DNA of 64,000 nucleotides from Tildeniella torsiva UHER 1998/13D (GCA_019358835.1 JAHHIH010000021.1:47521-111520), one strand, 5' to 3'; counted from the first letter of the stretch, positions 28,610 to 36,660 are shown. Numbers and translations: made by a program. The notes: generated by a model not told the origin, from the sequence alone.

Positions 28610-29344
28610 CAGCGGCAGCCTTTATAAATTCCAGATCGACTACACTCGCCACCCACCCAGGCAAATCGCCCTTACCAAACAACTCCATAAACAACCGGGC
28701 AGCCGCAGCGGGTACCGTCTCGCGGGCCTCCATTTTGTAGAGCAACTGGGCGGGGCCATTAAAGTCGCGGGCCTTGCACTTCACGCTGTGGCTTTGATAG
28801 ATCGCAGCGGTGGCCGCCGCCTGGGGCTCGGCCTCCCGCGCGGCCAGCACCAGGTCAGCCTTGCTAGCCGCCTGCAGCAGGCCTATAGGGGTATGCCCGA
28901 ATTGGTCTGAGGTGAATCGGTGGGGCCAGCGGGCACTGATTCGCCAGTAGATTTGGCTAAAGGCTTCCCGCGCTTCGGCTTCGTACTGGTGCCAGTTGGG
29001 GCTTTTTTTTCAGCGTCACCCCCGGCTTCGTCGATCGGCTCCCAGCCCCGGCGTTCGTTGAGCAAGAAATCGGCCAGCTCTTTCACCAGCGCCTTCGGCA
29101 GGTTTTGGGTCTGGCTAGTGTGCTGGTCGGGGTAGAGGCGCTTGAGTGCGATGGTGGCCAATCCCACCCAGACCAGCACCATGGGTTCCTCGCCCTGGCT
29201 CTCTTCCCACGCTTTGAGAATGGGGATGATGGCCAGCTCTTCAGCGGGGGTGACGCTGCCCAGCTTGGGTAGGGCAAAGGTGCCATAGCCAGAGGCGCTA
29301 AACGCTACGGTCTCGGCTTGCTCAATATCAAACGGTAGGGGCAT
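28602..29344 (-). CDS. Tail assembly chaperone, -1 frameshift product (247 aa, predicted)
   Basis: The 153-aa chaperone frame contains GAA-AAA-AAA-GCC at 29,011-29,000, i.e. an eight-A run with a perfect A-AAA-AAA slippery heptamer in the right register. Slipping -1 there opens a frame of 133 more codons (starting S-P-N-W-H-Q-Y-E-A-E-A) to 28,602, giving a 247-residue fusion. The new frame is protein-like from the slip onward and has no good start of its own near 28,850. This copies the gpG/gpGT arrangement upstream of tape measure genes in many siphophages. Confidence 0.75.
28883..29344 (-). CDS. Tail assembly chaperone, unshifted product (153 aa)
   Basis: The short product of the same gene as the frameshifted form. 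The N-terminal ~100 residues (IEQAETVAFSASGYGTFALP, EELAIIPILKAWEESQG, ALVKELADFLLNERRGW) form the folded part; the tail after the slip site is Lys/Pro/Thr-rich and probably disordered. It lies between tail tube and tape measure, as for lambda gpG. Confidence 0.7.
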   Translation of the reverse strand: MPLPFDIEQAETVAFSASGYGTFALPKLGSVTPAEELAIIPILKAWEESQGEEPMVLVWVGLATIALKRLYPDQHTSQTQNLPKALVKELADFLLNERRGWEPIDEAGGDAEKKAPTGTSTKPKRGKPLAKSTGESVPAGPTDSPQTNSGIPL

Positions 29345-29555
29345 CGGGCAACCTCTCTAGCAGAACTCGGTAGTAAACGCCCGCTGGGGGCAAAAGGACG
29401 GGGTATCTCGCGCCGTCGTCGGTGTTGATGAGGGTGGCTGCGGTGTCGGTGTCGCCCTTCTCTATAGCCAAGATGGCGACCTTGATGAACCCATCAATGG
29501 GGGTGCAGACAACGGCGATCGCCCCCTTACACCGCAGCAGGGGCACCCAGGTCAT
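29328..29555 (-). CDS. Small conserved tail-module protein, 75 aa
   Basis: It overlaps the tail tube stop by one base and the chaperone start by 17 bases, so it is translated within the operon. The sequence is beta-rich and has no membrane segment or signal. Function unknown; similar small genes often sit between tube and chaperone. Confidence 0.5.
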   Translation of the reverse strand: MTWVPLLRCKGAIAVVCTPIDGFIKVAILAIEKGDTDTAATLINTDDGARYPVLLPPAGVYYRVLLERLPDAPTV

Positions 29556-30268
29556 CAGGCATCAGCCGAGCTAAGTTTCTCGGTGGGCTTGCCCTCAAAG
29601 GTAAAGGTGAGATCAGCCGATACCGCGCCATCTGAAGGGCTAGCGCTAGGGGCAGCGGTTACCGAGCAGGGGCCTTCAATCACCTGGTCGCCGGTAATGC
29701 GCTGCACGTAGACATAGCGACCGTTGTTGGCCGCATGCAGCGCGGTGAAATAACCATCGTTTTTGGGGTGGTAGATGCCGGGCGTGGCCAGGCCGCGCGC
29801 CCCGCCAGTGACAATGCCGGTCTCATCACCCCCGGTGTTGAAGTTAGAGAAGGTGAAACGGTTGAAGCTGCGATCGAGGTCAGCCGCACTTCGATCCCAC
29901 ATGTAGGCGGGGAACTGAGCCACGGCCCCATCGGGAATGCCATCACCAGGAATCGCGACTTCAATGGCGATCGCGCTGCCGCTGCTCACGTTGGTGGCCA
30001 CCTTAACCAGATATTCAATCCCAGTTGTAAGGTCGGTGAACATGAGGTATTGGCCCGCCTGAATGTTGGCGGTGATGGTCTCAGTCACCGTCAGCGTGGT
30101 GCCCCCATCGCCGCCAGTGGCGATGGTCAGCTCTTGCTGCACTGGGGCCGAGAACGACCCCTCAGGCAGCAGCGCCACAAACACATCTGTCTTGCGGCCC
30201 AGGGTGGGTAGGTGCGTCGCGGCACCGGTCAGCACGCGGTTTTTGCCAGTAGCTAGTTCGTAGGCCAT
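29555..30268 (-). CDS. Major tail tube protein, 237 aa
   Basis: The protein shows the tube-protein pattern: an N-terminal MAYELATGKNRVLTGAATHLPTLG segment, a long beta region, and a C-terminal Ig-like strand set ending V-S-A-D-L-T-F-T-F-E-G-K-P. It is followed by the chaperone pair and tape measure. AGGAG five bases before the ATG at 30,268 fixes the start. No tail sheath gene precedes it. Confidence 0.7.
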   Translation of the reverse strand: MAYELATGKNRVLTGAATHLPTLGRKTDVFVALLPEGSFSAPVQQELTIATGGDGGTTLTVTETITANIQAGQYLMFTDLTTGIEYLVKVATNVSSGSAIAIEVAIPGDGIPDGAVAQFPAYMWDRSAADLDRSFNRFTFSNFNTGGDETGIVTGGARGLATPGIYHPKNDGYFTALHAANNGRYVYVQRITGDQVIEGPCSVTAAPSASPSDGAVSADLTFTFEGKPTEKLSSADA

Positions 30269-30276
30269 GGGGTCTC

Positions 30277-30747
30277 CTAGTCGGGGGTGGGAAGGTAGGG
30301 CGCGGGCAGGTAGTCTTGCACCTCGCACCGCATCTCTAGCGAGTAAAAATAAAAGGCTTCGTCGTTGCGCTGGCGGAAGCTATCGGTGGCGGGGTAGAGT
30401 GCCCCGTCGTAGGTGTTGTAGGGCTGCTCGCCAAACAGTTGCAAACCAGTAAGCAGGGTCTTGGCTTGCTCCAAAATCGGCACCGCAGCCTCTGGGTCCC
30501 GTAGATCTTTTAGCAGCAGGTTGCAGATAAACCGCAGGGTGCGAGCCTGCTTTAAACCGCTATTAAAGGTCTCTCTATTGGGCGGCGTGTTGGTGCTGCC
30601 CGCGTAGAAGACTTGAAACTCACCCTTGCTCATCGGCCCTTGCAGCACTGGGCTGAGGGTAAGCCTCGCCCCCTGGCTCTTGATGGGGTCGAGAACGTCT
30701 TTGAGCACGGCCTGGGCGGTGGCAATCTGATCAGCGGTTAAGGCCAT
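30277..30747 (-). CDS. Mu gp37-like / tail terminator-type protein, 156 aa
   Basis: It lies between the gp36-like gene and the tail tube, where Mu-like phages keep a DUF1834-type protein. The start MALTADQIATAQAVLKDVLDPIK is helical, and the middle has beta strands with F-Q-V-F-Y-A-G and L-R-F-I-C-N-L-L-L. Assignment is from position plus general shape. Confidence 0.55.
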   Translation of the reverse strand: MALTADQIATAQAVLKDVLDPIKSQGARLTLSPVLQGPMSKGEFQVFYAGSTNTPPNRETFNSGLKQARTLRFICNLLLKDLRDPEAAVPILEQAKTLLTGLQLFGEQPYNTYDGALYPATDSFRQRNDEAFYFYSLEMRCEVQDYLPAPYLPTPD

Positions 30748-31172
30748 GCGCCAAAATCTCCTAGGGTGTCGCGGCTGAATATGGGCCTGGGCGCAGAGTA
30801 GGCGACCGGGCCTGGGCCAGGCGCTTCGTCGGTGGCAGGCAGGCCCAGGTTGACCGTGCCCATGGCAATCATCTTCAGCAGGGCCAGGGCATCCTCATAC
30901 CGCTGACGCACATCTTCTTCCTGGGCGTTGTGGCCCAGCTTGTAACGGTAGATGTCTAGGGCCAGGCTGCGCAGCACCCCCGGCACGGTGGCCAGGGGTA
31001 GGGCATAGCGGCCACTGAGATAGCTATCGATCAAGCTGTCGCCGTCGGCGGCCACCCGATCGAACACGGTGCTGTCCACCGCAGTGGCGGTCGGGTCTTC
31101 GAGGTTGGTCAGCTCAATGGTGAGCTGCTCCCCAAAGGCGTCAATGAATTCTGACTGGGTGGCGTAGGGCAC
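30738..31172 (-). CDS. Mu gp36-like protein (DUF1320), head-tail connector
   Basis: DUF1320 features: MPYATQSEFIDAFGEQ at the N-terminus, then D-S-L-I-D-S-Y-L-S-G-R-Y-A-L-P-L and A-L-D-I-Y-R-Y-K-L. In Mu this protein lies between head and tail genes and is thought to be an adaptor of the neck. Confidence 0.85.
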   Translation of the reverse strand: MPYATQSEFIDAFGEQLTIELTNLEDPTATAVDSTVFDRVAADGDSLIDSYLSGRYALPLATVPGVLRSLALDIYRYKLGHNAQEEDVRQRYEDALALLKMIAMGTVNLGLPATDEAPGPGPVAYSAPRPIFSRDTLGDFGAWP

Positions 31173-31208
31173 GGGGGTGAGGGATGAGGGGTGGATAGGT
31201 GAGAGGGG

Positions 31209-31484
31209 CTACCCGCCGACTTGGGCTTTGAACTCTTTGCCGGGCTTGAACTTGGGCCGCACCTTGGCAGGAATGTGAACGGGCTCACCCGTGCTGGGGT
31301 TGCGGCCCTCGCGGGCTTTGGTGTGCTGCGCCTCGAAGGTGCCGAAGCCGACTAGGGTGACTTTGCCGCTGTTGGCCACTTCGCCCATGATGGCTTCAAG
31401 GATGGCGTCGATCGCACGGCCTGCTTCTTTCTGGGTCAGCTCCGCGTTGGCGGCTACCCGTTCGGTCAGTTGAGCTTTGTTCAT
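31209..31484 (-). CDS. Phage-encoded HU-family DNA-binding protein
   Basis: A complete 91-residue HU: MNKAQLTERVAANAELTQKEAGRAIDAI, then V-T-L-V-G-F-G-T-F-E and the beta-arm R-N-P-S-T-G-E-P-V-H-I-P-A. HU assists Mu transpososome assembly in E. coli, so a phage copy may serve replication, though its place among virion genes also allows a packaging role. It overlaps the upstream membrane-protein gene by four bases. Confidence 0.93.
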   Translation of the reverse strand: MNKAQLTERVAANAELTQKEAGRAIDAILEAIMGEVANSGKVTLVGFGTFEAQHTKAREGRNPSTGEPVHIPAKVRPKFKPGKEFKAQVGG

Positions 31485-31864
31485 GCGCTGTAGTCCTCTT
31501 CTAGGGTGTCCATCTCTGACTCATCAAAAACCTTGGCAGGGTCGCTGCCGCCGTTGTCGCCGCCGCCACCGCCCTGACGCCTACCGGGAAAACTGCCGCG
31601 ATCGCCGCCAGCAATCTCAAACTCCTCAACGGCGTGGGTGCCCCCACCCCGGCGCTGGCCAGGAAATTCACCGCGCTTGTCGGCCTGGGCGTCGTCGTCG
31701 AAGGCGCGGGTTCCCCCACCAACTCTGCGGCTAGGGAATTCGCCGCGATCGTCTTTGCGGGCCAAGAAGCCCTCATACATTGCGCCGAACATCATGCCCA
31801 TAGAGGCGCTCATGATGGCGATCGCGATAATCAGTACGGCAGCGGTCAGGAGGTCGTTAGTCAT
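31481..31864 (-). CDS. Membrane protein with three RGEFP-type repeats, 127 aa
   Basis: Residues 5-29 form a membrane helix. The rest is low-complexity and holds three copies of a motif: R-G-E-F-P-S-R-R-V-G-G-G-T (40-52), R-G-E-F-P-G-Q-R-R-G-G-G-T (64-76) and R-G-S-F-P-G-R-R-Q-G-G-G (89-100), ending with an acidic tail. Similar R-x-P-G-x-R-x-G-G-G-T motifs occur in cyanobacterial envelope proteins. It sits with a TM peptide between head genes and HU, so lysis or host-envelope roles are possible; no function is claimed. Confidence 0.6.
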   Translation of the reverse strand: MTNDLLTAAVLIIAIAIMSASMGMMFGAMYEGFLARKDDRGEFPSRRVGGGTRAFDDDAQADKRGEFPGQRRGGGTHAVEEFEIAGGDRGSFPGRRQGGGGGDNGGSDPAKVFDESEMDTLEEDYSA

Positions 31865-31998
31865 GGTCTCGGGGCAAGTACAGGGAACTGGTCTCGGGCG
31901 GGGGTCTCTGCTCGCACCAGAATGGCGGTGGCAAAGAAAATGGTCACGGCCAGAATGGAGGCGCAGGCTAGCATCACGTCGCCAGGGTGCAGCTTCAT
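31861..31998 (-). CDS. 45-residue single-TM peptide
   Basis: An ATG at 31,998 overlaps the stop of the gp35-like gene (ATGA), and its own stop overlaps the start of the next gene the same way, so it is translationally coupled at both ends. The peptide MKLHPGDVMLACASILAVTIFF... has one TM helix (about 7-28) and a short polar tail. A holin-like or small lysis protein is possible. Confidence 0.6.
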   Translation of the reverse strand: MKLHPGDVMLACASILAVTIFFATAILVRAETPARDQFPVLAPRP

Positions 31999-32393
31999 AG
32001 CGTCACCAGGGGAAGGACTTCAGCCCAGCGCGTGGCGCTTAGGCCAGAGGCCCTCTGCGCCTCGTCCAATGTGGCAAAGGGTTGAGCTGCCACTAGGCGG
32101 GCGGCCACCGCCTTGCCAATGTGAGGCAGCTGCATCAGTTCGTCATGCCAGGCGTTATTGAGGTTGATAAGGAACGACCCTTTTGGCAGGGCCGCGTCGG
32201 TTCCATCAGATGGTGGGGATAAAGAAACCGGGGGGAGTGACGCCCCGGCGGTGGCGCTTTCGTCGTCGGCCAAACTTTCAACCACGCCCAGCTCGACCAG
32301 TTCCTTAGCCGTCTCGGGGGTAAGGTCGATCAACTCCCCAGGCTGAACATCTGGGAAGGTGCCGAAGTTGATGGCGGTCAGGGCACGGTACAT
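31995..32393 (-). CDS. Mu gp35-like head protein with helix-hairpin-helix end, 132 aa
   Basis: The N-terminus (MYRALTAINFGTF, PGELIDLTPETAKELVELGVVE) matches the FluMu gp35/HI1506 type. After a Ser/Pro linker, the C-terminal half reads as a helix-hairpin-helix (LMQLPHIGKAVAARLVAAQ, LDEAQRASGL). It follows the capsid gene as in Mu relatives. Confidence 0.65.
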   Translation of the reverse strand: MYRALTAINFGTFPDVQPGELIDLTPETAKELVELGVVESLADDESATAGASLPPVSLSPPSDGTDAALPKGSFLINLNNAWHDELMQLPHIGKAVAARLVAAQPFATLDEAQRASGLSATRWAEVLPLVTL

Positions 32394-32435
32394 AGGTCAA
32401 AGGGGGGATGAAGGGAAATTGGCCAGGCGTGGCCA

Positions 32436-33386
32436 TTACGCCACGGCGGCGGAGATCAGATAGCCCAGGTCAGCCGCGCTGATAATCTCTTTCTGGCTCC
32501 AGCCCACCCGAGTAATCTGCCCGCCGCGCATGCCGATATGGGGATCGGGGATGGTGCCCGCAATGCGAGTGCCAAACTGGCCAGTAAAGCCAAAGGTGGT
32601 ACCCCGCTGAGGGCCAGCCAGCACGTCGCGGTACATCATGGAGATCGACTTGCCCCACACCCGCACAAAGGTGGGAGTCTGCCCACGGGCAGCGGTGTTA
32701 ATCCATCCCTGGCCCACCAGCACGGCCTCAATCTCCAGCAGCTCGGCCAGTTGCTCACGGGCAATCACCCCGGCCTCACCGGCAGTGGCGCTGCGGCCTG
32801 CCCCGGTGCCCTTGATGGCCGCCAAAATGGTGGGGTGCTGGCGCAGCACACGCCACACGTCTTGCCCCATGGCGATCGCGTTGGGGCGCATCAGGGGCAC
32901 GTCGAGTCGGGTCAGCAGATCGTTCAGCGGGTTGCTGTCGGGGTGGCTGTATTGGCCGCTGCCCGACAGAGTGACTTTGTTGTCAGTGGGGTACTGGGCC
33001 GCGTCAAATACCAGATCGGCCACGCGCTTTTCGCGGCGCAGCTCTAGCAGGTTCGACAGGTACATGGTGCTTTTGCCCACCACGTCGTAGCCAGGGATGT
33101 TGTTGGCGTCGATGTCATCCTGCGGGATGGGGTCGTCGTAGGCGTAGTCTTCGGTGCTGTCGGTCTGCTCGGTGCCGGTAAAGCTGATCTGGTTGGGCCG
33201 CGACTTGCGCCCTACCTTATCGTCGGGGGCAGTGTAGCCCTCTTCTTTGGTGTGCTTAATCCAGGTGAACTTCTTGCTGACGGGGGTAATCGGCAACACC
33301 TCGTCGGCAATCATCGCGGTGTTGCGATAGGCGATCGCCACCGCCGTGTACTCGTTATTAATCGGGAAAGGATAGTTGGCCGTCAT
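32436..33386 (-). CDS. Major capsid protein, 316 aa
   Basis: A HK97-like capsid candidate without a separate prodomain: N-terminal VAIAYRNTAMIADEVLPITPVSKKFTW, a middle R-R-E-K-R-V-A-D-L-V-F-D and NAIAMGQDVWRVLRQHPTI, and a C-terminal beta domain. Its place between decoration and gp35-like genes is that of Mu gpT. Similar capsid proteins occur in many transposable phages. Confidence 0.8.
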   Translation of the reverse strand: MTANYPFPINNEYTAVAIAYRNTAMIADEVLPITPVSKKFTWIKHTKEEGYTAPDDKVGRKSRPNQISFTGTEQTDSTEDYAYDDPIPQDDIDANNIPGYDVVGKSTMYLSNLLELRREKRVADLVFDAAQYPTDNKVTLSGSGQYSHPDSNPLNDLLTRLDVPLMRPNAIAMGQDVWRVLRQHPTILAAIKGTGAGRSATAGEAGVIAREQLAELLEIEAVLVGQGWINTAARGQTPTFVRVWGKSISMMYRDVLAGPQRGTTFGFTGQFGTRIAGTIPDPHIGMRGGQITRVGWSQKEIISAADLGYLISAAVA

Positions 33387-33449
33387 GGCGGGTTCTCGTT
33401 AGGGATAGATGGGGCGTAGGGTGGGCACCGCCCACCAATCAACTAGGGC

Positions 33450-33833
33450 TTACGCGCCCTGCAATGAGCCAGGCTGGAGCAGCACAGAGCCGTAGTCGCC
33501 GCTAACGCCTGCGGTGAGGGCGACCCCGCCAATGCGATTGTTCACGCCAGCCGATGGAGCGGCCACCACGGCCTTGCCAGCCGAGTCACTGGTTACCAAG
33601 TCGCCAGCCGCCACGGTGCCGCCGTAGATAATCTCAGCAATGCCAGTGAGGGCAACATCGACCCTGTCTCCACTGGCCGACGCAATCTCGGTCGTAGCGC
33701 CAATAATCTTGTCGGTGGCCGCAGCGGCAACAACGACCTGCCCCGCCGTGCTGTGGGGTTTGACAAACAGACGAGCGCCAATTGCGCCGCCTGCGTTATA
33801 GGCCTTGATTAATCCGTCAGTGCGCATGGTCAT
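33450..33833 (-). CDS. DUF2190 capsid decoration-like protein, 127 aa
   Basis: Gly/Ala-rich beta protein with the DUF2190 pattern: I-G-A-R-L-F-V-K, T-D-K-I-I-G-A-T-T, then G-G-T-V-A-A-G-D-L-V-T-S-D-S-A-G-K-A-V and a C-terminal N-N-R-I-G-G-V-A-L. These are head decoration or minor head proteins. ATG 33,833 chosen; 33,827 or a GTG at 33,842 are possible. Confidence 0.75.
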   Translation of the reverse strand: MTMRTDGLIKAYNAGGAIGARLFVKPHSTAGQVVVAAAATDKIIGATTEIASASGDRVDVALTGIAEIIYGGTVAAGDLVTSDSAGKAVVAAPSAGVNNRIGGVALTAGVSGDYGSVLLQPGSLQGA

Positions 33834-33892
33834 GGGGTTCACGGGTCTAGGGTTTAGGGTTCAAGGCTGGGCAAATGCGACAGACCTGTCGC

Positions 33893-35026
33893 TTATCGCT
33901 TAGAAACTCGGCGCACGGCTTCGTCAGGGGCGACGGTAATGCCCTTGGCCCGCTGCTCAGTGATGTAGGTCGTTGCGGCCTGGGCTGTAGCGATCGGGTC
34001 TTCGGCAAAGTCAACGGTGTCGGTAGCCCCAGCCACCTCGCCAAATTCCACCAAGGGTGGAAGGGCATTTAATAGCCCCTTAAACCGCTCTAACGGCGTC
34101 TCGCCCTCGGCGAACTCCACCTCGCTCGGGTGGCGGCCATCCAGATGGCAGAGCAGGTCAACCACCGTGCCCTGCTGGCTGGGGTGAATTTTGGTTTTGA
34201 TGCCCTCAGCAAAGGCAACGTGCTCGGCTTTAGCCAACTCAGCCTCGCGGGCGGCCAGGGCGGCTTCGCGATCGGCCACGGTTTTTTCGCGGGCTTCTAG
34301 TGCGGTAGGCATGGTTTCGGCTTGCTCAGTAGGTGGGTTGGTGGGAACGCCGACGGCAGGGGCGACAGATTCGCCGCCCCCAGACGCGTCTTCATTCCCC
34401 GTTTCTTCTTTAGGGGAATCTTGCTCAGCAAACATCACATCGGCTCCCGCCGTGGGCTGCATGGATGCCATCCACGCCTCTTCAACCGCCCAGTCGGGGA
34501 TGATGCTGTCTGCCTTCTCCACGCCTGCGGTTTCGATCAGGTAGTCGCGCAGGCCGCGAAACACTTTGGCCAAAGTCCAATCAGAGGTTTCGGCAAAGGC
34601 GACCTCTACCACATCGCCCTCGCCCTCTTCGGCAAACTCCACATCGCGCAGACCTTTGATGGCCGGTGGCTGCGCCCCCAGCAGGCCCACATCGCGCAGG
34701 TAGTAAACGCCAGGCACCGGGTTGCGGGGAGAGTTCGGTGTGTAGAACCGGGCAGAGCGCTTTTTGAAAGGGCCACTCACCAGCTCGGCAAATTCCACCA
34801 CGGTGTTGTGGGCCTCGGCCACCAGGCCGCCTTCGCCAAAGACCAGGTCTTTAATCCAGCCGTAGGCGGGGGCGGTGTGGGTGGGGTGGCCAATTACCAC
34901 CGGGGCTTCGTGCTTGGTGGGGTCGTAGGCAGCGGCGCTGGCAATGAGATCGCATTCAGTAAAAGCGACGGTCGTACCGTTTTGATCGGTAAAGGTTCCA
35001 GGGGTGGCCAGGGGAAGGCGTGCCAT
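33893..35026 (-). CDS. Mu gpI-like protease/scaffold with repeated F-A-E motif, 377 aa
   Basis: The N-terminal ~160 residues resemble the Mu-type prohead protease (VVIGHPTHTAPAYGWIKDL, VVEFAELV, KKRSARFYTPN). Residues ~240-270 form a coiled coil like a scaffold (LEAREKTVADREAALAARE), and the C-terminus is helical and basic. About ten F-[AGT]-E motifs, mostly [V/E/D]-x-F-A-E, are spread over the whole chain (near 22, 63, 79, 131, 144, 199, 272, 305, 328, 340). Mu gpI/gpZ arise from one gene in this way. Start at ATG 35,026; the site is weak. Confidence 0.75.
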   Translation of the reverse strand: MARLPLATPGTFTDQNGTTVAFTECDLIASAAAYDPTKHEAPVVIGHPTHTAPAYGWIKDLVFGEGGLVAEAHNTVVEFAELVSGPFKKRSARFYTPNSPRNPVPGVYYLRDVGLLGAQPPAIKGLRDVEFAEEGEGDVVEVAFAETSDWTLAKVFRGLRDYLIETAGVEKADSIIPDWAVEEAWMASMQPTAGADVMFAEQDSPKEETGNEDASGGGESVAPAVGVPTNPPTEQAETMPTALEAREKTVADREAALAAREAELAKAEHVAFAEGIKTKIHPSQQGTVVDLLCHLDGRHPSEVEFAEGETPLERFKGLLNALPPLVEFGEVAGATDTVDFAEDPIATAQAATTYITEQRAKGITVAPDEAVRRVSKR

Positions 35027-35162
35027 GTAGCGCTCGTGTTGACTGCGCCTATTCTGCCGCCCACAAAAATAGGGGCCAAGGCGCTTCAATTCGCCTCAAA
35101 CCCCCGTCCGCTCTAACTTAGAGTAGTCGCAGTTGCCCAAGTCGATCAACCGAGGTTGCCCC

Positions 35163-35498
35163 GTGCAAGACTATCAGCCGCCCTTCAGCTCTGTGCCCAA
35201 ATACGCTCCGATCGACGTGGCGACCAGCGGCAACAATACCCTGGTCGCAGCGGTCAGTGGCAAGCGCATTCGCGTGTTGGCGGCGATACTAATCTCTGCC
35301 GGGTCGGTCAATGTGCGGTTTGAGTCTGGTGCCGATGGCGCTGCGCTCTCTGGGCAAATGGCCTTGACCGCCAACTCTGGTTTTACAATGCCCTACAACC
35401 CCGCTGGCTGGTTTGAGTCTGTCGCTGGAGCGCTGCTCAACCTGGAGCTGTCTGCCGCTGTCTCGGTCGATGGTTTCCTAGTCTATGCGGAGGTGTAG
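35163..35498 (+). CDS. Virion-associated beta protein, plus-strand cassette gene 1
   Basis: A 111-residue protein of a type found in many phages: an N-terminal T-S-G-N-N-T-L-V-A-A-V strand, G-K-R-I-R-V-L-A and then F-x-S-G and P-Y-N-P-A-G-W-F-E, ending in A-A-V-S-V-D-G-F-L-V-Y. Usually near fibre or head-decoration genes. GTG 35,163 (GAGG upstream) is preferred to ATG 35,133. It is transcribed against the rest of the late operon. Confidence 0.7.
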   Translation: MQDYQPPFSSVPKYAPIDVATSGNNTLVAAVSGKRIRVLAAILISAGSVNVRFESGADGAALSGQMALTANSGFTMPYNPAGWFESVAGALLNLELSAAVSVDGFLVYAEV

Positions 35499-35500
35499 GG

Positions 35501-36277
35501 ATGTCGATGCTCTTGCTGGGTGCAGGGCGAGCTGCATTAACATCTCCCTATGATCCTGACGCTGCAACTTACATTGCAGCGGTTGAAGCTACCGATGGTC
35601 AAGCGCTGGAAACCTCGACTAGGCAGGCGATTGACGCTTTCTTTGTAGGTCTAAAAGCTGACGGGAATCTCTCGAAGTTAAAAGCTGCTTGCATTCTGGG
35701 GGGCGCAAGAACACTGGCTGGCTCACTGGTGCCGCTAATGGCTACCATGCCAGCTCCTACGAATTTTGGCTTTGTGGCGGGCGACCGAAGCCGCGCTACT
35801 GGGTTAGCTGGGGATGCAGCCTCTAAGTATCTGGGCGTGAACAGAAACACAAATGCAGATCCGCAAGATAACTACCACCAGGCGGTATACCGCACCAGCG
35901 GGAACACTGCCAACCAAGTACTCATCGGTGATGACGGCTCTCCCACTCCCGCCTCAAATTGCCTAATCTATTTCAGCAGCACCATAAGGAGTAGGAGCAG
36001 AAATTCATTCGCGACTACCCATGGAGCGTTTTCGGGGATAGGCCTAATTGGCACCAGCCGAAGTGGGGCTACCAGCTACACATTCAGGTGCAATCAGTCT
36101 TCTAGCTCGATTGCCGTCAACTCTCAAAATCCCCGTGATTTTGCCACAACTGTTTACGGCGTGCCGGGGATTCTTAGTGGCTCAAGGCTGCTTTACTACT
36201 CTGTCGGAGAAGCCGTAGATCTAGCAACTCTTGAATCGCGCCTCAATACTCTCGCTGCTGCACTGGCTACCCTATGA
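35501..36277 (+). CDS. Virion-type protein, plus-strand cassette gene 2, 258 aa
   Basis: A Ser/Asn/Gly-rich protein with alternating beta strands (YIAAVEATDGQALETSTRQAIDAF near the start, a middle N-F-G-F-V-A-G-D-R-S, a long Ser-rich stretch). This type recurs in phages next to the 111-residue kind and is probably a fibre or decoration protein. Its stop overlaps the next start (ATGA). Confidence 0.6.
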   Translation: MSMLLLGAGRAALTSPYDPDAATYIAAVEATDGQALETSTRQAIDAFFVGLKADGNLSKLKAACILGGARTLAGSLVPLMATMPAPTNFGFVAGDRSRATGLAGDAASKYLGVNRNTNADPQDNYHQAVYRTSGNTANQVLIGDDGSPTPASNCLIYFSSTIRSRSRNSFATTHGAFSGIGLIGTSRSGATSYTFRCNQSSSSIAVNSQNPRDFATTVYGVPGILSGSRLLYYSVGEAVDLATLESRLNTLAAALATL

Positions 36278-36660
36278 CTCCTGCTGAACTCCACAGCCAC
36301 CTAAGCACCAACCCTGGCAAATCGTACACCACCCTCAACGCAGAGGCTCGGGCGCTGCTGCGAACGCACCTTCGACCCGGCCCCGGCGGATTTACTCAGC
36401 AGCAGCGAGAATGGCTGCAAGGCTTTTACCTAGTGCTGCCCGACCAAGCGACCCATGACGCGATCGCCGCCGTCCTGTCCCCTGGTCTATGTTTGAGCAC
36501 TTTAGAAACGCTCGACAAAACTCTAGTGCTCAATGCTGATTTGCTGACCGACTGCCTACAGCCCGAAGACAACTGGAGTGCGATCGCGCCCCACCTGGCC
36601 ACCCTAGAGATTCGCTACGTTCCCGCCGAAGATTTCCCCGAGGCCGAGGCCGAGATCTAA
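36274..36660 (+). CDS. Hypothetical protein, plus-strand cassette gene 3, 128 aa
   Basis: A soluble, mostly helical, acidic protein (LHSHLSTNPGKSYTTLNAEARALLRTHLRP) with no motif I recognise. It overlaps gene 2 by four bases and is followed directly by a terminator, so the three genes form one short plus-strand operon. Confidence 0.55.
   Translation: MTPAELHSHLSTNPGKSYTTLNAEARALLRTHLRPGPGGFTQQQREWLQGFYLVLPDQATHDAIAAVLSPGLCLSTLETLDKTLVLNADLLTDCLQPEDNWSAIAPHLATLEIRYVPAEDFPEAEAEI

Noticed and set aside
28602..28850. Independent 82-aa gene before the tape measure
   Set aside because: It has no good start, its frame is open far upstream, and a slippery run joins it to the chaperone; it is better explained as the frameshift extension.
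34322..35116. 264-residue plus-strand frame antisense to the protease/scaffold gene
   Set aside because: Composition (His/Gly/Arg-rich, no hydrophobic pattern) is that of a GC-rich shadow frame; the minus-strand gene has clear family features.
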